A DNA stretch of 62,913 bases, taken from Azospirillum melinis. Its GTDB lineage: Bacteria > Pseudomonadota > Alphaproteobacteria > Azospirillales > Azospirillaceae. The first letter of the stretch is position 1. Every line of letters begins with the position of its first letter. Below, in pieces: positions 16,621 to 25,004 of this stretch. Under the pieces are notes generated by a model that saw only the letters and a list, made by a program, of their open reading frames with translations, had not been told where the DNA came from and did not search any database. The DNA lies in contig NZ_WHOS01000041.1 of the NCBI RefSeq assembly GCF_013340935.1, forward strand, positions 1 to 62,913. The letters are read 5' to 3'. The position numbers and the translations under genes were made by a program.

Positions 16621-17518
16621 GGGTCTGCTCGCGGTTCGGGACGTCGAGAGCCTCCAGGGCGGCGAGGCCGCCGACCTTGGCGACATAGGCGTCGTGGTCG
16701 GGCACGGAGCGGGCATACTCGTCCAGATAGGTCTGCGCCCCCTCCGGCGTGCGGCTGCGCTCCAGATAGCCGGTCAGGTGGGCGTCGTCCTCGTCGTAAT
16801 GGCCGTCGCAGGCGGCCGGATGGGCGCCGTAGGGCAGTTCGACGATGGCTTCGACCCAGTTGCCGGGAATGTAGGTCAGGGTGGGACGGCGCTTGATTTC
16901 CTCATGCGGGACGATCTTCTCCACCGTCACGATCAGGCGCGTCGCGGCGCTGGCGATCATCTGGTCGATGTCGTCGCTGTCGCGCACGATCGGCCATTGC
17001 ACGTTGCCGTACTTGTCGCCGACATAGCCGTGGATGATGGTGAAGTCCGCCTTCGCCGCCGCGACCGCCTGCAGCGGCTCGCCGGTGAAGGGGCAGGAAA
17101 AGGGCCGGATCTGCTCGGGATTGTGGCGGGCGATGTCGGACCCCAGCAGGGTCTTGATCGGCAGGAAGGCCAATCCCTGGGTTGCGGCGCGGAAGCGGGC
17201 CACCATGGCGGTTTCCGAGAAGTCGCGCACGGCGATGGCCCCGCCCTCCACCCCGCGGCGGAAGTTGGGCGCCAGGCCATAGCTGAACATGCCGGTGTAG
17301 ATACCCTCAAAGCGGCTGATCGCACCGGCGGCGGCCAGCATGTCGGTGGCCGTGGTCGCCGCCCAGCTCTGCACCGTCAGATCCTTGACCCCGCGGCGGA
17401 TCAGGGAGCGGATCGCGGCATTCGGCTGACGGCGCAGCAGGCTGCCGCCGAGCGCCAGCGTGCTGCCCGACGCGATGGGGGCGAGCGCCTCCTCCAGGGT
17501 TGTCAGTTTCTCTTTCAC
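16613..17518 (-). CDS. CoA-transferase-like subunit A (IpdA-like), pair 1
   Basis: This 301-residue partner of the B subunit shows the family pattern GSTLALGGSLLRRQP near the N-terminus, GLAPNFRRGVEGGAIAV, LAFLPIKTLLGSDI and VEKIVPHEE. A Glu lies in the DFSETAM segment at about the place where IpdA carries its essential Glu; this alignment is from memory. It is the first gene of the leftward operon, starting 144 bp from the end of the LacI regulator gene on the same strand. Together with subunit B it could cleave a cyclic or beta-keto CoA thioester. Confidence 0.75.
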   Translation of the reverse strand: MKEKLTTLEEALAPIASGSTLALGGSLLRRQPNAAIRSLIRRGVKDLTVQSWAATTATDMLAAAGAISRFEGIYTGMFSYGLAPNFRRGVEGGAIAVRDFSETAMVARFRAATQGLAFLPIKTLLGSDIARHNPEQIRPFSCPFTGEPLQAVAAAKADFTIIHGYVGDKYGNVQWPIVRDSDDIDQMIASAATRLIVTVEKIVPHEEIKRRPTLTYIPGNWVEAIVELPYGAHPAACDGHYDEDDAHLTGYLERSRTPEGAQTYLDEYARSVPDHDAYVAKVGGLAALEALDVPNREQTHA

Positions 17519-17662
17519 GGTCGATGTCTCGCGTTGGTTGGGCCGGCGGCCGTCGGCCGGCCGGACATAATCGAATGGAAGCGGTCGAGCGGAAGCGATG
17601 CGCGGCGGCGGGCGCCGCGCTGGAAGGATCGCGTGAGGGGTATGGGTCGCCGGCGGCGCGCG

Positions 17663-18835
17663 TCAGCCGCCGTCGCCGGTCCCGCGCACCGTCACCGGCC
17701 TGCGGCGGCGCGGCTTCGGTGTGCTCGGCGGCGGTGCCGTGGTGCCGCGCACGATCAGCGACGGCTTCAGCACCACCGAACGCGGCGGCTCGTTGCGGTC
17801 GCCGGCGATGCGTTGCAGCAGCAGGCGGGCGGCGGCGTCTCCTGTTTCCCGCTTGGGATGGTTGATTGTGGTCAGGTTGAGCAGCGGGTGCTCGGCGAGC
17901 TGGATGTTGTCGAAGCCGACGACCGAGACGTCGGCCGGAACGCGGATGCCAAGGTCGTGCAGCGCGCCCAGTGCGCCCAGCGCCATCAGGTCGTTGGCCG
18001 CCAGGATGGCGGTCGGACGCTGCGACAGCGCCATCAGGCTGCGCGCGGCGCTGTCGCCGGATTCCATGCTGTAGTCGCCCTGGACCGCCAGCGACGGATC
18101 GCCGTCCAGGCCGTGCGCCTGCACCGCCGCCTGGTAGGCGGCGAAGCGGTCATCGGCGGAGCTGGAACGGAAGAGACCCTTGACGAAGGCGATGCGGCGG
18201 TGCCCCAGGCTGACCAGGTAATCGACCGCCATGCGCACGCCGGACTGGTTGTCGATGCCGACATAGTCGGTGCTGAAATCGGGGGCGCGGCGGTTGACGG
18301 TGACCAGCGGGATGCCGGCCGCCGCCACGCGCTCCATGTCCTGGGCGTCGAGGATCTGGGAGAGCACGATCATGCCGTCGATCTGCTTGTCGAGCAGCGA
18401 GCGGACATAGGCCGTCTTCTTCTCCGCCTGGAAATCGGTGTTGCAGAGGATCAGGTTCTTGCGCTCCCGCCAGACCACGTCCTCCACCCCGCGGACGACG
18501 TCCGGCACGAAGGGGTTGGCGATGTCGCCCACCACCAGCCCGATCGACCAGCTCCGCCCAAGCCGCAGGCCGCGGGCGGCCGATGAAGCGTGGTAGCCGA
18601 TCTCGCGCGCCTTGCGGCGCACGAGGTCGCGCGTCTCGGCCTTCACGTTCGGCTTGTCGGCCAGCGCGTTGGACACGGTCGCCGGGGAGACGCCGCACAG
18701 CGCCGCGAGATCCAGGATGGTCGGCCGGACGCCGGACACGGACGGCGCCGCCGTTCCGTTGACCGTCCCGTTCGCCGGAGCGCCGCCGCCCTGCTGTCCG
18801 TTGGCCTGTTCTTCGCGAGGTCGATTTCTGGACAT
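17663..18835 (-). CDS. LacI-family transcriptional regulator
   Basis: This 390-residue regulator carries a Gly/Ala/Asn-rich N-terminal extension of about 35 residues, then a LacI helix-turn-helix (TILDLAALCGVSPATVSNAL, about residues 39-58) with the hinge GLRLGRSWSIGLV. The sugar-binding domain shows VVGDIANPFVPDVVRG and VSVVGFDN. The ATG at 18835 is chosen because the longer frame extends into the divergent gene region. It lies between the rightward ABC importer and the leftward catabolic genes and probably represses both, with AAAACGTTTT in its own promoter region. Confidence 0.88.
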   Translation of the reverse strand: MSRNRPREEQANGQQGGGAPANGTVNGTAAPSVSGVRPTILDLAALCGVSPATVSNALADKPNVKAETRDLVRRKAREIGYHASSAARGLRLGRSWSIGLVVGDIANPFVPDVVRGVEDVVWRERKNLILCNTDFQAEKKTAYVRSLLDKQIDGMIVLSQILDAQDMERVAAAGIPLVTVNRRAPDFSTDYVGIDNQSGVRMAVDYLVSLGHRRIAFVKGLFRSSSADDRFAAYQAAVQAHGLDGDPSLAVQGDYSMESGDSAARSLMALSQRPTAILAANDLMALGALGALHDLGIRVPADVSVVGFDNIQLAEHPLLNLTTINHPKRETGDAAARLLLQRIAGDRNEPPRSVVLKPSLIVRGTTAPPPSTPKPRRRRPVTVRGTGDGG

Positions 18836-18866
18836 GCCCCACCAAAAAATGCTTGCGAACCGAATT

Positions 18867-18876
18867 AAAAACGTTT
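18867..18876. promoter_or_regulatory. LacI-type operator between the regulator and the ABC importer
   Basis: AAAACGTTTT is a perfect 10-bp palindrome with the central CG typical of LacI operators. It lies in an AT-rich 133-bp divergent intergenic region, 32 bp from the regulator start and 93 bp from the ABC gene. It is the most likely primary operator of the locus. Confidence 0.6.
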
Positions 18877-18968
18877 TAGCTCCTGACTGCAAGCGAAAAA
18901 ACAATAAGCCGGCACCACAATCCGGCCCGCCAGCGACAAGCACAACCGAAAACATAGGGAGGGGAGCG

Positions 18969-20483
18969 ATGCGCGATTCGGCGCCCCTGCTACGGCTGAC
19001 AGGCATTTCCAAGAGCTTTCCCGGCGTGCGTGCCCTGGACGGGGTCGACCTCACTGTCGGAAAGGGCGAAGTTGTTGCTTTGATTGGAGAAAATGGGGCC
19101 GGAAAATCGACGCTGATGAAGATCCTCAACGGGATCTACCAGCCCGATGCCGGGGAGATCGCACTGAACGGCGCGCCTGTCTCCTTTCCGGACCCTCATG
19201 CGGCGCTCGCCCACGGCGTCAGCATGGTCCATCAGGAACCGAAACTGTGCCTCGCCCTCAGTGTTACTGAAAACGTTTTAATTGGACATCTGCCGCGTGG
19301 CCGTTTCGGCGCCATCGACTGGAAACGGGCGCACGAGCGCACGCGAACGTTGCTGCGGCGGGTCGGTCTGGCGATGGAGCCGACCACCCCGGCGGAACGG
19401 CTGTCGATTGCCGAGCGCCAGTTGCTGCAGATCGCCAAGGCGCTGGCATCGGATTCGGCACTGATCGTGCTGGACGAGCCGACCGCCAGCCTGACGCCGG
19501 TCGAGGTCGAGCTGCTGTTCGGCATCGTGCGCGACCTGCAGGCGGCCGGGGTCAGCTTCATCTACATCTCCCACCATCTGGAAGAGATCCTGCGCATCGC
19601 GCAGCGGGTGTCGGTGCTGAAGGACGGCCGCAAGGTCGCCGACCGCCTCGTCAGCGAGACCGGCAAGGATGAAATGCTGTCGCTGATGGTGGGCCGCAGC
19701 CTGGGGGACCGCTTTCCGGCCAAGGACCGCCGGGCCGGCGCAGTCGCCCTGGAAGTGCGCGGCCTGAGCGGCCGGGGCTTCGCCGACATCTCCTTCCGTG
19801 TCCATCGCGGCGAGGTGGTCGGCGTCGCCGGCCTCGTCGGCGCCGGGCGGACCGAGCTGGCCCGCGCCATCTTCGGCGCCGATCCGCTCAAGGGCGGGTC
19901 TATCCTGGTGAACGGCCAGCCGGCGCGCATCCGCAACCCGGCCGACGCCATCGCGCTCGGCATCGCCTACATCGCCGAGGACCGGCGCGACGGGCTGTTC
20001 ATGCCGCTGCCGGTGAAGGAGAACATCACCTGCGTCACGCCGGAGGCGGTCGCCAGCGCCGGGGTCATCCGGGAGTCCAGCCAGAGGCGCATCGCCCTCG
20101 ACTACATAAAACGATTGAATATCCGTACGCCGTCGCCCGAACAGCAGATCCGCTTTCTCAGCGGCGGCAACCAGCAGAAGTGCATCCTGGCGCGCTGGAT
20201 CATCAAGGGCGTGCAGACCATCATCTTCGACGAGCCGACGCGGGGCATCGACGTCGGCGCGAAGACCGAAATCTACCGCCTGATCGACCAGCTCGCCCGC
20301 GAGGGCAAGTCCGTCATCCTGATCTCGTCCGAACTTCCGGAAATCCTCGGCATGAGCGACCGCGTCCTCGTCATGGAGCGAGGACGGCTCAGCGGCGAGG
20401 TCGACGGACGCGACGCGACCGAGGAAAGCCTCCTGGCGCTCGCCCTTCCGGCCAACCCTTCTTCCCACGAGTTGCAGCCATGA
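18969..20483 (+). CDS. Sugar ABC importer ATP-binding protein (RbsA/XylG type, double NBD)
   Basis: This 504-residue protein has two fused nucleotide-binding domains. The first has Walker A at residues 40-47 (GENGAGKS), signature LSIAERQLLQIAKAL and LIVLDEPTASLT. The second has the usual degenerate Walker A (GLVGAGRTEL) but keeps LSGGNQQKCILARW and FDEPTRGIDVGAK. This is the standard CUT2 arrangement for ribose, xylose, inositol and related sugars. The ATG at 18969 follows AGGGAGGGGAGCG. It overlaps the permease by 4 bp. A second copy of AAAACGTTTT lies inside the gene. Confidence 0.92.
   Translation: MRDSAPLLRLTGISKSFPGVRALDGVDLTVGKGEVVALIGENGAGKSTLMKILNGIYQPDAGEIALNGAPVSFPDPHAALAHGVSMVHQEPKLCLALSVTENVLIGHLPRGRFGAIDWKRAHERTRTLLRRVGLAMEPTTPAERLSIAERQLLQIAKALASDSALIVLDEPTASLTPVEVELLFGIVRDLQAAGVSFIYISHHLEEILRIAQRVSVLKDGRKVADRLVSETGKDEMLSLMVGRSLGDRFPAKDRRAGAVALEVRGLSGRGFADISFRVHRGEVVGVAGLVGAGRTELARAIFGADPLKGGSILVNGQPARIRNPADAIALGIAYIAEDRRDGLFMPLPVKENITCVTPEAVASAGVIRESSQRRIALDYIKRLNIRTPSPEQQIRFLSGGNQQKCILARWIIKGVQTIIFDEPTRGIDVGAKTEIYRLIDQLAREGKSVILISSELPEILGMSDRVLVMERGRLSGEVDGRDATEESLLALALPANPSSHELQP
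19270..19279. promoter_or_regulatory. Intragenic copy of the LacI-type operator
   Basis: AAAACGTTTT recurs 403 bp downstream of the intergenic copy, inside the ATPase gene around codons 101-104 (Glu-Asn-Val-Leu-Ile). The codons used there are unusually AT-rich for this genome, for example AAA-ACG-TTT-TAA read across frame, which suggests selection on the DNA site. It may serve as a loop partner, as in lac O2. Confidence 0.45.
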
Positions 20484-21487
20484 CCGAACCGTCCCAGCCG
20501 ATGGCGGCACCCGCCACGGGCCCCGCCGCGCCGCAATCCGCACCCGCCGGCCGTTCCGTCAACTGGACCGGCTATCTCGTCCAATACAGCAACGTGCTGG
20601 CCCTGATCGTCATCCTGCTGGTGGCCTCGGCGCTGTCGCCCTACTTCTTCTCGACCCGCAACATCTTCAACGTCCTGCGCGGCGCCACCATGGTGGGCAT
20701 CGTCGCGGTGGGCATGACCTATGTGATCCTGAACCGCGGCATCGACCTGTCGGTCGGTTCGCTGGTCGGCCTGTCGGCGGCGCTGACCGCGTCCTTCGCC
20801 GACCAGGGCATCCTGGCGGCGGCGGCGATCGGGCTGGCGTCGGGCCTGTTCCTGGGGCTGGTCAACGGCCTGATGATCACCGTGCTGCGCCTCCAGCCCT
20901 TCATCGCCACGCTGGGCATGATGATCTTCGCCCGCGGCCTCGTCTTCGTCTACACCGGCGGCAGCAACATCGCGGTCGAACAGCCGAGCGACGCCTTCAC
21001 CCTGCTGGGCTCGGGCTATGTCGGGCCGGTGCCGGTGCCGGTCGTGGTGTTCATCGCCATCTGGGCGCTCGCCGCCTGGGTGCTGCGCTACACGGTGTTC
21101 GGCCGGTCGATCTACGCGGTCGGCGCCAACGAGGAGGCGGCCCGGCTGTCCGGCATCAACGCCGACCGCAACAAGGTGCTGGTCTACTGCATCAGCGGCG
21201 TGCTGGCCGCCTTCGCCGGCGTGGTGATGGCGAGCCGCCTGACCGTCGGCGAGCCCAATGGCGGCACCCTGTTCGAACTGGACGCCATCGCCGCGGTGCT
21301 GATCGGCGGCACGACCTTCGACGGCGGCGTCGGCAGCGTGCACGGCACCGTGCTGGGCATCCTGATCCTGGCCTTCCTGTCCAACGTGCTGAACCTGCTG
21401 AACATCTCCCCCTATTCGCAGATGCTGCTGAAGGGCGTGATCATCGTCCTGGCGGTCGTGGTCAGCGAGTGGCGCAAGCGCAAATAG
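20480..21487 (+). CDS. Sugar ABC importer permease (RbsC/XylH type)
   Basis: This 335-residue inner-membrane permease of the CUT2 family has a Pro/Ala-rich cytoplasmic N-terminus of about 30 residues and about eight to ten spans. Family motifs are NILNRGIDLSVGS-like VILNRGIDLSVGSLVGL and AVGANEEAARLSGINADR, the EAA-type loop that meets the ATPase. Near the C-terminus VLIGGTTFDGGVGSVHGT is typical of RbsC. Its ATG overlaps the ATPase gene stop (ATGA). It should form the channel for the binding protein encoded next. Confidence 0.92.
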   Translation: MTEPSQPMAAPATGPAAPQSAPAGRSVNWTGYLVQYSNVLALIVILLVASALSPYFFSTRNIFNVLRGATMVGIVAVGMTYVILNRGIDLSVGSLVGLSAALTASFADQGILAAAAIGLASGLFLGLVNGLMITVLRLQPFIATLGMMIFARGLVFVYTGGSNIAVEQPSDAFTLLGSGYVGPVPVPVVVFIAIWALAAWVLRYTVFGRSIYAVGANEEAARLSGINADRNKVLVYCISGVLAAFAGVVMASRLTVGEPNGGTLFELDAIAAVLIGGTTFDGGVGSVHGTVLGILILAFLSNVLNLLNISPYSQMLLKGVIIVLAVVVSEWRKRK

Positions 21488-21547
21488 CGGGTCGGCAGCC
21501 TGCCGCCCCTCCCCAACGAACCGGATAATAAAACGAGGAAACGCATC

Positions 21548-22561
21548 ATGTCGAAGAAGGATATCTGGATGCCCGGCCGCCGCGAGCTGCTGAAGGTGGG
21601 CTCCGCCGGACTGGCCGCCGCAGCCGCCCTTCCCTTCGTCAACCGGACCGCCTGGGGCGAGACCGGGGTGGAGGGCAAGACCATCGGCTTCACCATGTCG
21701 TTCTCCAACACCGAGTGGATCAAGCAGATGCAGCGCGGCGTCGTCGACACCGCCGCGAAGTACGGCATGAAGACCGTCGTCTACGACGCCAACGACCAGC
21801 CCGCCAAGCAGGTGCGCGACATCGAGGACCTGCTGGTCCGCAACGTCGACATCATCATCATCTCCACCTACTACGCCGATGCGATCCGGCCGGCGGTGCA
21901 GGAGATCAACCGCGCCGGCATTCCCATCGTGGTGCTCAGCTCCCCCCTCCCGTCCGGGGTCGATTTCAACTGCCTGCTGTCGACCGACATGATCGGCACC
22001 GCCCGCAAGGCCGGGGAATACTACGTCAAGAAACTGAACGGCGAGGGCAGCGTCGTCCAGATCGAGGGCAAGCCGGGGTCGCTGATCAACCAGCAGCGCG
22101 GCAGCGGCTGGCGCGAGGTCATCGACAAGCATCCGGGCATCAAGGTGGTGTCGCATGTGGTCGCCAACTACGACCGCACCCAGGCCATCCGCGGCATGGA
22201 GGACGCCCTGCAGGCGAACCCGAAGATCGACGCCGTCTACAGCCACAACGACGACATGGCGCTGGGCGCGGTCCGTGCCGCCGCGGAATTCGGCCGCGAG
22301 AAGTCGATGTTCTTCACCGGCTTCGACGGGCTGACGCCGGAGGCGTTGGAGGCGATCCACAACGGCACCCTGGATGCCGTCTGGGAATATCTGCCGTTCG
22401 GCGTCGAGGGCGTCGAGGCGGCGGTGCGCATCCTCCAGAAGAAACCGATCCCGAAGACCATCGCGTTCGAATCGCCGATGATCACCAAGGAGAATGTGCT
22501 GGAGTGGTACGACCCGGAGACGCGCAAGCGCCGCGTCCTGCCGTCGCGCCTTTCGCTCTGA
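21548..22561 (+). CDS. Periplasmic sugar-binding protein (Peripla_BP_4), probable Tat substrate
   Basis: This 337-residue binding protein is the third part of the CUT2 importer. The N-terminus carries GRRELLKVGSAGLAAAAAL, a twin-arginine-type signal rather than a plain Sec signal. The mature domain opens with KTIGFTMSFSNTEWIKQMQRG, typical of ribose-binding-like proteins, and later has SHNDDMALGAVRAA and FFTGFDG. The usual carbohydrate-binding aromatic and Asp positions look retained. It lies 60 bp after the permease, followed by a second CoA-transferase-like pair. The ligand is unknown; a cyclitol or small polyol would suit the neighbours. Confidence 0.88.
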   Translation: MSKKDIWMPGRRELLKVGSAGLAAAAALPFVNRTAWGETGVEGKTIGFTMSFSNTEWIKQMQRGVVDTAAKYGMKTVVYDANDQPAKQVRDIEDLLVRNVDIIIISTYYADAIRPAVQEINRAGIPIVVLSSPLPSGVDFNCLLSTDMIGTARKAGEYYVKKLNGEGSVVQIEGKPGSLINQQRGSGWREVIDKHPGIKVVSHVVANYDRTQAIRGMEDALQANPKIDAVYSHNDDMALGAVRAAAEFGREKSMFFTGFDGLTPEALEAIHNGTLDAVWEYLPFGVEGVEAAVRILQKKPIPKTIAFESPMITKENVLEWYDPETRKRRVLPSRLSL

Positions 22562-22658
22562 CCGGATCCGCTCCGGCCGGCTTCGGCCGGCGGCTCCGCT
22601 TCCGGCGGTGCTGGCCGGCCCTGCCCGCCGCATCATCCACTGCACCGGAATTCCTGCC

Positions 22659-23558
22659 GTGACACCAAGCACTTCCAAGGTGGGAAGCATCGCCGATGCC
22701 GTCTCCCTGATCCCCGACGGGACGCGGCTGGCAATCGGCGGCTTCGCCATCTACCAGCATCCCATGGCCGTCGTCCGCGCGCTGATCCGCGCCGGCCGCC
22801 GCGACCTGACGGTCGTCGGCACGGTCAGCGGCAACGAGGTCGACCTGCTGGCCGGCGCCGGCTGCCTCAAGCGGGTGGAAACCTCCTATGTCGGGCTGGA
22901 GAAATACGGGCTGGCCCCCAATTTCCGCCGCGCCGTCGAAGAGGGGCGGATCGAGGTGGTCGACTACCCCGAGGTCCTCAGCTTCGACCGCTTCCGCGCC
23001 AGCCAGGAGAATCTCACCTTCTGGCCCTGCGATTACCTGGGCGGCACCGACGTGCTGGCCCGCAACCCCGACATCAGGATCTTCACCTGCCCGATCACCG
23101 GGCGAAGCCTGCAGGCAGTGCCGCCGGCCGACCCGGAGGTCGTCGTGCTGCATGCCATCGCCGCCGACGAGCGCGGCAACGTCATCCTGCCGCGGCGCCA
23201 TCTGCTGCCGCAGGGGCTCGACGTCATCATGGCGCGCGGCTGCGACACCGTGATCGTCACGGTGGAGAAGATCGTGCCGCGCGCCCTGGTGCGCCGCCAT
23301 GCCGAACAGGTCCAGATCCCCGCTTACAAGACGAAGCTGGTGGTCGAGGCCCCATGGGGCGCGCATCCCACCGCCGTCCTTGGACGCTACGCCACCGACG
23401 ACGCCCATTTCCGGGACTATGTCGCCGCCTCGGCCAGTCCGGAGGGGTTCGCCGCCTATCTCGACCGCTATGTCCATGCCCCCGCCGACCATGCCGCCTA
23501 TCTGGAGCGGATCGGCGCGGAGCGGCTGGGCACCCTGACGGAGCTCGACACGCTATGA
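22659..23558 (+). CDS. CoA-transferase-like subunit A (IpdA-like), pair 2
   Basis: This 299-residue protein is a paralogue of the A subunit at 16613. Shared landmarks are GTRLAIGGFAIYQHPM, YGLAPNFRRAVEEGRIEV and TVEKIVPRALVRR. A Glu is present in VVDYPEVLSF at the position matching DFSETAM of the other copy. The likely start is a GTG at 22659 with a weak GGAA upstream; the reading frame is open further upstream but overlaps only non-coding sequence. It overlaps the B subunit by 4 bp and probably shares the rightward operon with the importer. Confidence 0.75.
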   Translation: MTPSTSKVGSIADAVSLIPDGTRLAIGGFAIYQHPMAVVRALIRAGRRDLTVVGTVSGNEVDLLAGAGCLKRVETSYVGLEKYGLAPNFRRAVEEGRIEVVDYPEVLSFDRFRASQENLTFWPCDYLGGTDVLARNPDIRIFTCPITGRSLQAVPPADPEVVVLHAIAADERGNVILPRRHLLPQGLDVIMARGCDTVIVTVEKIVPRALVRRHAEQVQIPAYKTKLVVEAPWGAHPTAVLGRYATDDAHFRDYVAASASPEGFAAYLDRYVHAPADHAAYLERIGAERLGTLTELDTL

Positions 23559-24412
23559 GCGAATCGCACCACACCCCGTCGGCGGGCGCGCCGACACTGG
23601 CCGAGACAATCGCCGTCACCCTGGCCCGCTCCTTTTCCGACGGCGAAGTGGGATTCACCGGCCTTGTCACCGGCGGCGCCGCGGCGCTGTTCGGCACCTC
23701 CATCCCGCTGGCCGCCATGGCGCTGGCCCAGGCGATGCACGCGCCGAACCTGACCATCCTGCTCGCCGGCTGGTCGCACAATCCGGATTTGCAGTCGCTG
23801 TCGGTCATGCCGGATTCGGAATTCGACGCGGTCCTGCGCGACCTGCCCTGCGACGCCCAGATGATGACCTATCCGGGCCCCTGGTCGATCCGGCGCGGCG
23901 ACATCGATTTCGGCTTCAGCTCCGGTGTCCAGGTCGATGTGGCGGGCAACATCAACAGCGTCTGCATCGGCGATCCGGCGAGGCCGAAGGTGCGGCTGGT
24001 CGGGCCGATCCTCCAGCCCGAGCACATGACCCTGTTCGGGCGCGAATATGTGATGATGCCTCACCACGCACGCCGCAACTTCGTGGAGCGGGTCGATTAC
24101 GTATCCGGTGTCGGCTATCCGGGCGGTCTGGAGGGGCGCAGGCGCCTGGGGCTTCACCATGGCGGCCCGGAATGGGTGGTGACGCCGAAATGCATCTTCG
24201 ATTTCGACAAGGAGAACGGCCGCATCCGTTTGAAATCGGTGCACAGCGAGGCCGACCGGCAGGACATCGCCGCTCACACCGGGTTCGACATCGACAGCGC
24301 GGGCGTGCCGCAGACGGCTGCGCCGACACCGGAGGAACTGGATTTGTTGCGGCGTCATGTGGATGCCAAGGGCGTGTTGCTTGGCAGGCACGGTTCCCGG
24401 CCCGCGGTGTGA
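23555..24412 (+). CDS. CoA-transferase-like subunit B (IpdB-like), pair 2
   Basis: This 285-residue B subunit pairs with the gene before it. Family features are FGFSSGVQVDVAGNINSVCIGD, here given only as the pattern G-N-I-N-S-V followed by PKVRLVGP, and VDYVSGVGYPGG with GRRRLGLHHGGP. Where true CoA-transferases have the catalytic Glu, this protein reads TILLAGWSHNPDL, so Glu seems to be replaced by Leu, a different residue from pair 1. It ends the rightward operon; the DNA just beyond is gene debris. Confidence 0.75.
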   Translation: MSESHHTPSAGAPTLAETIAVTLARSFSDGEVGFTGLVTGGAAALFGTSIPLAAMALAQAMHAPNLTILLAGWSHNPDLQSLSVMPDSEFDAVLRDLPCDAQMMTYPGPWSIRRGDIDFGFSSGVQVDVAGNINSVCIGDPARPKVRLVGPILQPEHMTLFGREYVMMPHHARRNFVERVDYVSGVGYPGGLEGRRRLGLHHGGPEWVVTPKCIFDFDKENGRIRLKSVHSEADRQDIAAHTGFDIDSAGVPQTAAPTPEELDLLRRHVDAKGVLLGRHGSRPAV

Positions 24413-24462
24413 GGGGCAGGTGTCGGCATCGTGTTCCGCATCGATGCCGCCGGGCGGGAAAC

Positions 24463-24655
24463 CGTGGCACCGACCCGGCCGCCGGCGCGACCGTGCAGCG
24501 TCACCGCATCGGTCAGCTCATAGGACAACCGCAGGTCGGCCCGTCCATAGCAGGGATCGAACCGTTCGTAGAGCGACGGCGGTTGCCACGCGGTGCCGTA
24601 GCTGGAACGCAGGGTGGTTCCGGTTTCCTCGATCCGGTAGGGGTCGTGCCCCACA
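24463..24655 (-). pseudogene. Fragment of a TonB-dependent receptor
   Basis: One minus-strand frame reads TGTTLRSSYGTAWQPPSLYE and then RADLRLSYELTDAVTLHGRA. The first part is the beta-barrel region seen in BtuB and siderophore receptors just before the usual SNPDLKPE-type loop. The second resembles a strand near the C-terminus. The joining loops and the rest of a receptor of 600 or more residues are missing, so this is a remnant with an internal deletion. Confidence 0.6.
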
Positions 24656-24858
24656 GGGAGGTGTAGGAGCTGCGGGGCGCAACAAACGGGCGTTGCCGAA
24701 CGGACGCCACGACGCGAGGCCCCGCGCCTGGAGAACCGTTCAGCTGCGACATGCTTCAGGGAGGATCGATCTTCCCGGAATCCGGCCGCGGCAACGCCAA
24801 TGGACGCGTCACCACGACGGGTTTCCGCACCTTCGACACACCCCGATCGAAGGCAGAG

Positions 24859-24996
24859 TGACGCTGTCGGAGGGGGCCAAATGGTCGTCCTCGACCGCGC
24901 TGGAGCTGTTCCGTCTGCTTCAGGAGGCGACGATGAACGCCGCCAGACATTCGGGGGCCGACCAGGTGAGGATCGAAATCCGGCCGACCGGCGGTG
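24859..24996 (+). pseudogene. Fragment of a NarL-type sensor histidine kinase ATPase domain
   Basis: The plus strand encodes ALELFRLLQEATMNAARHSG and then ADQVRIEIRP. This is the N-box of HisKA_3 histidine kinases (usually FRLVQEALTNAARHSGA). No dimerisation domain precedes it and no G-boxes follow, so only about 46 codons survive. It lies between two other unrelated fragments. Confidence 0.65.
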
Positions 24997-25004
24997 GGGC
25001 TGAC

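Noticed and set aside
20273..22750. 825-codon open frame on the minus strand
   Set aside because: It spans antisense to the permease and sugar-binding protein genes, which have clear families and ribosome-binding sites. Its composition (Gln, Asp, His, Arg) is typical of antisense reading.
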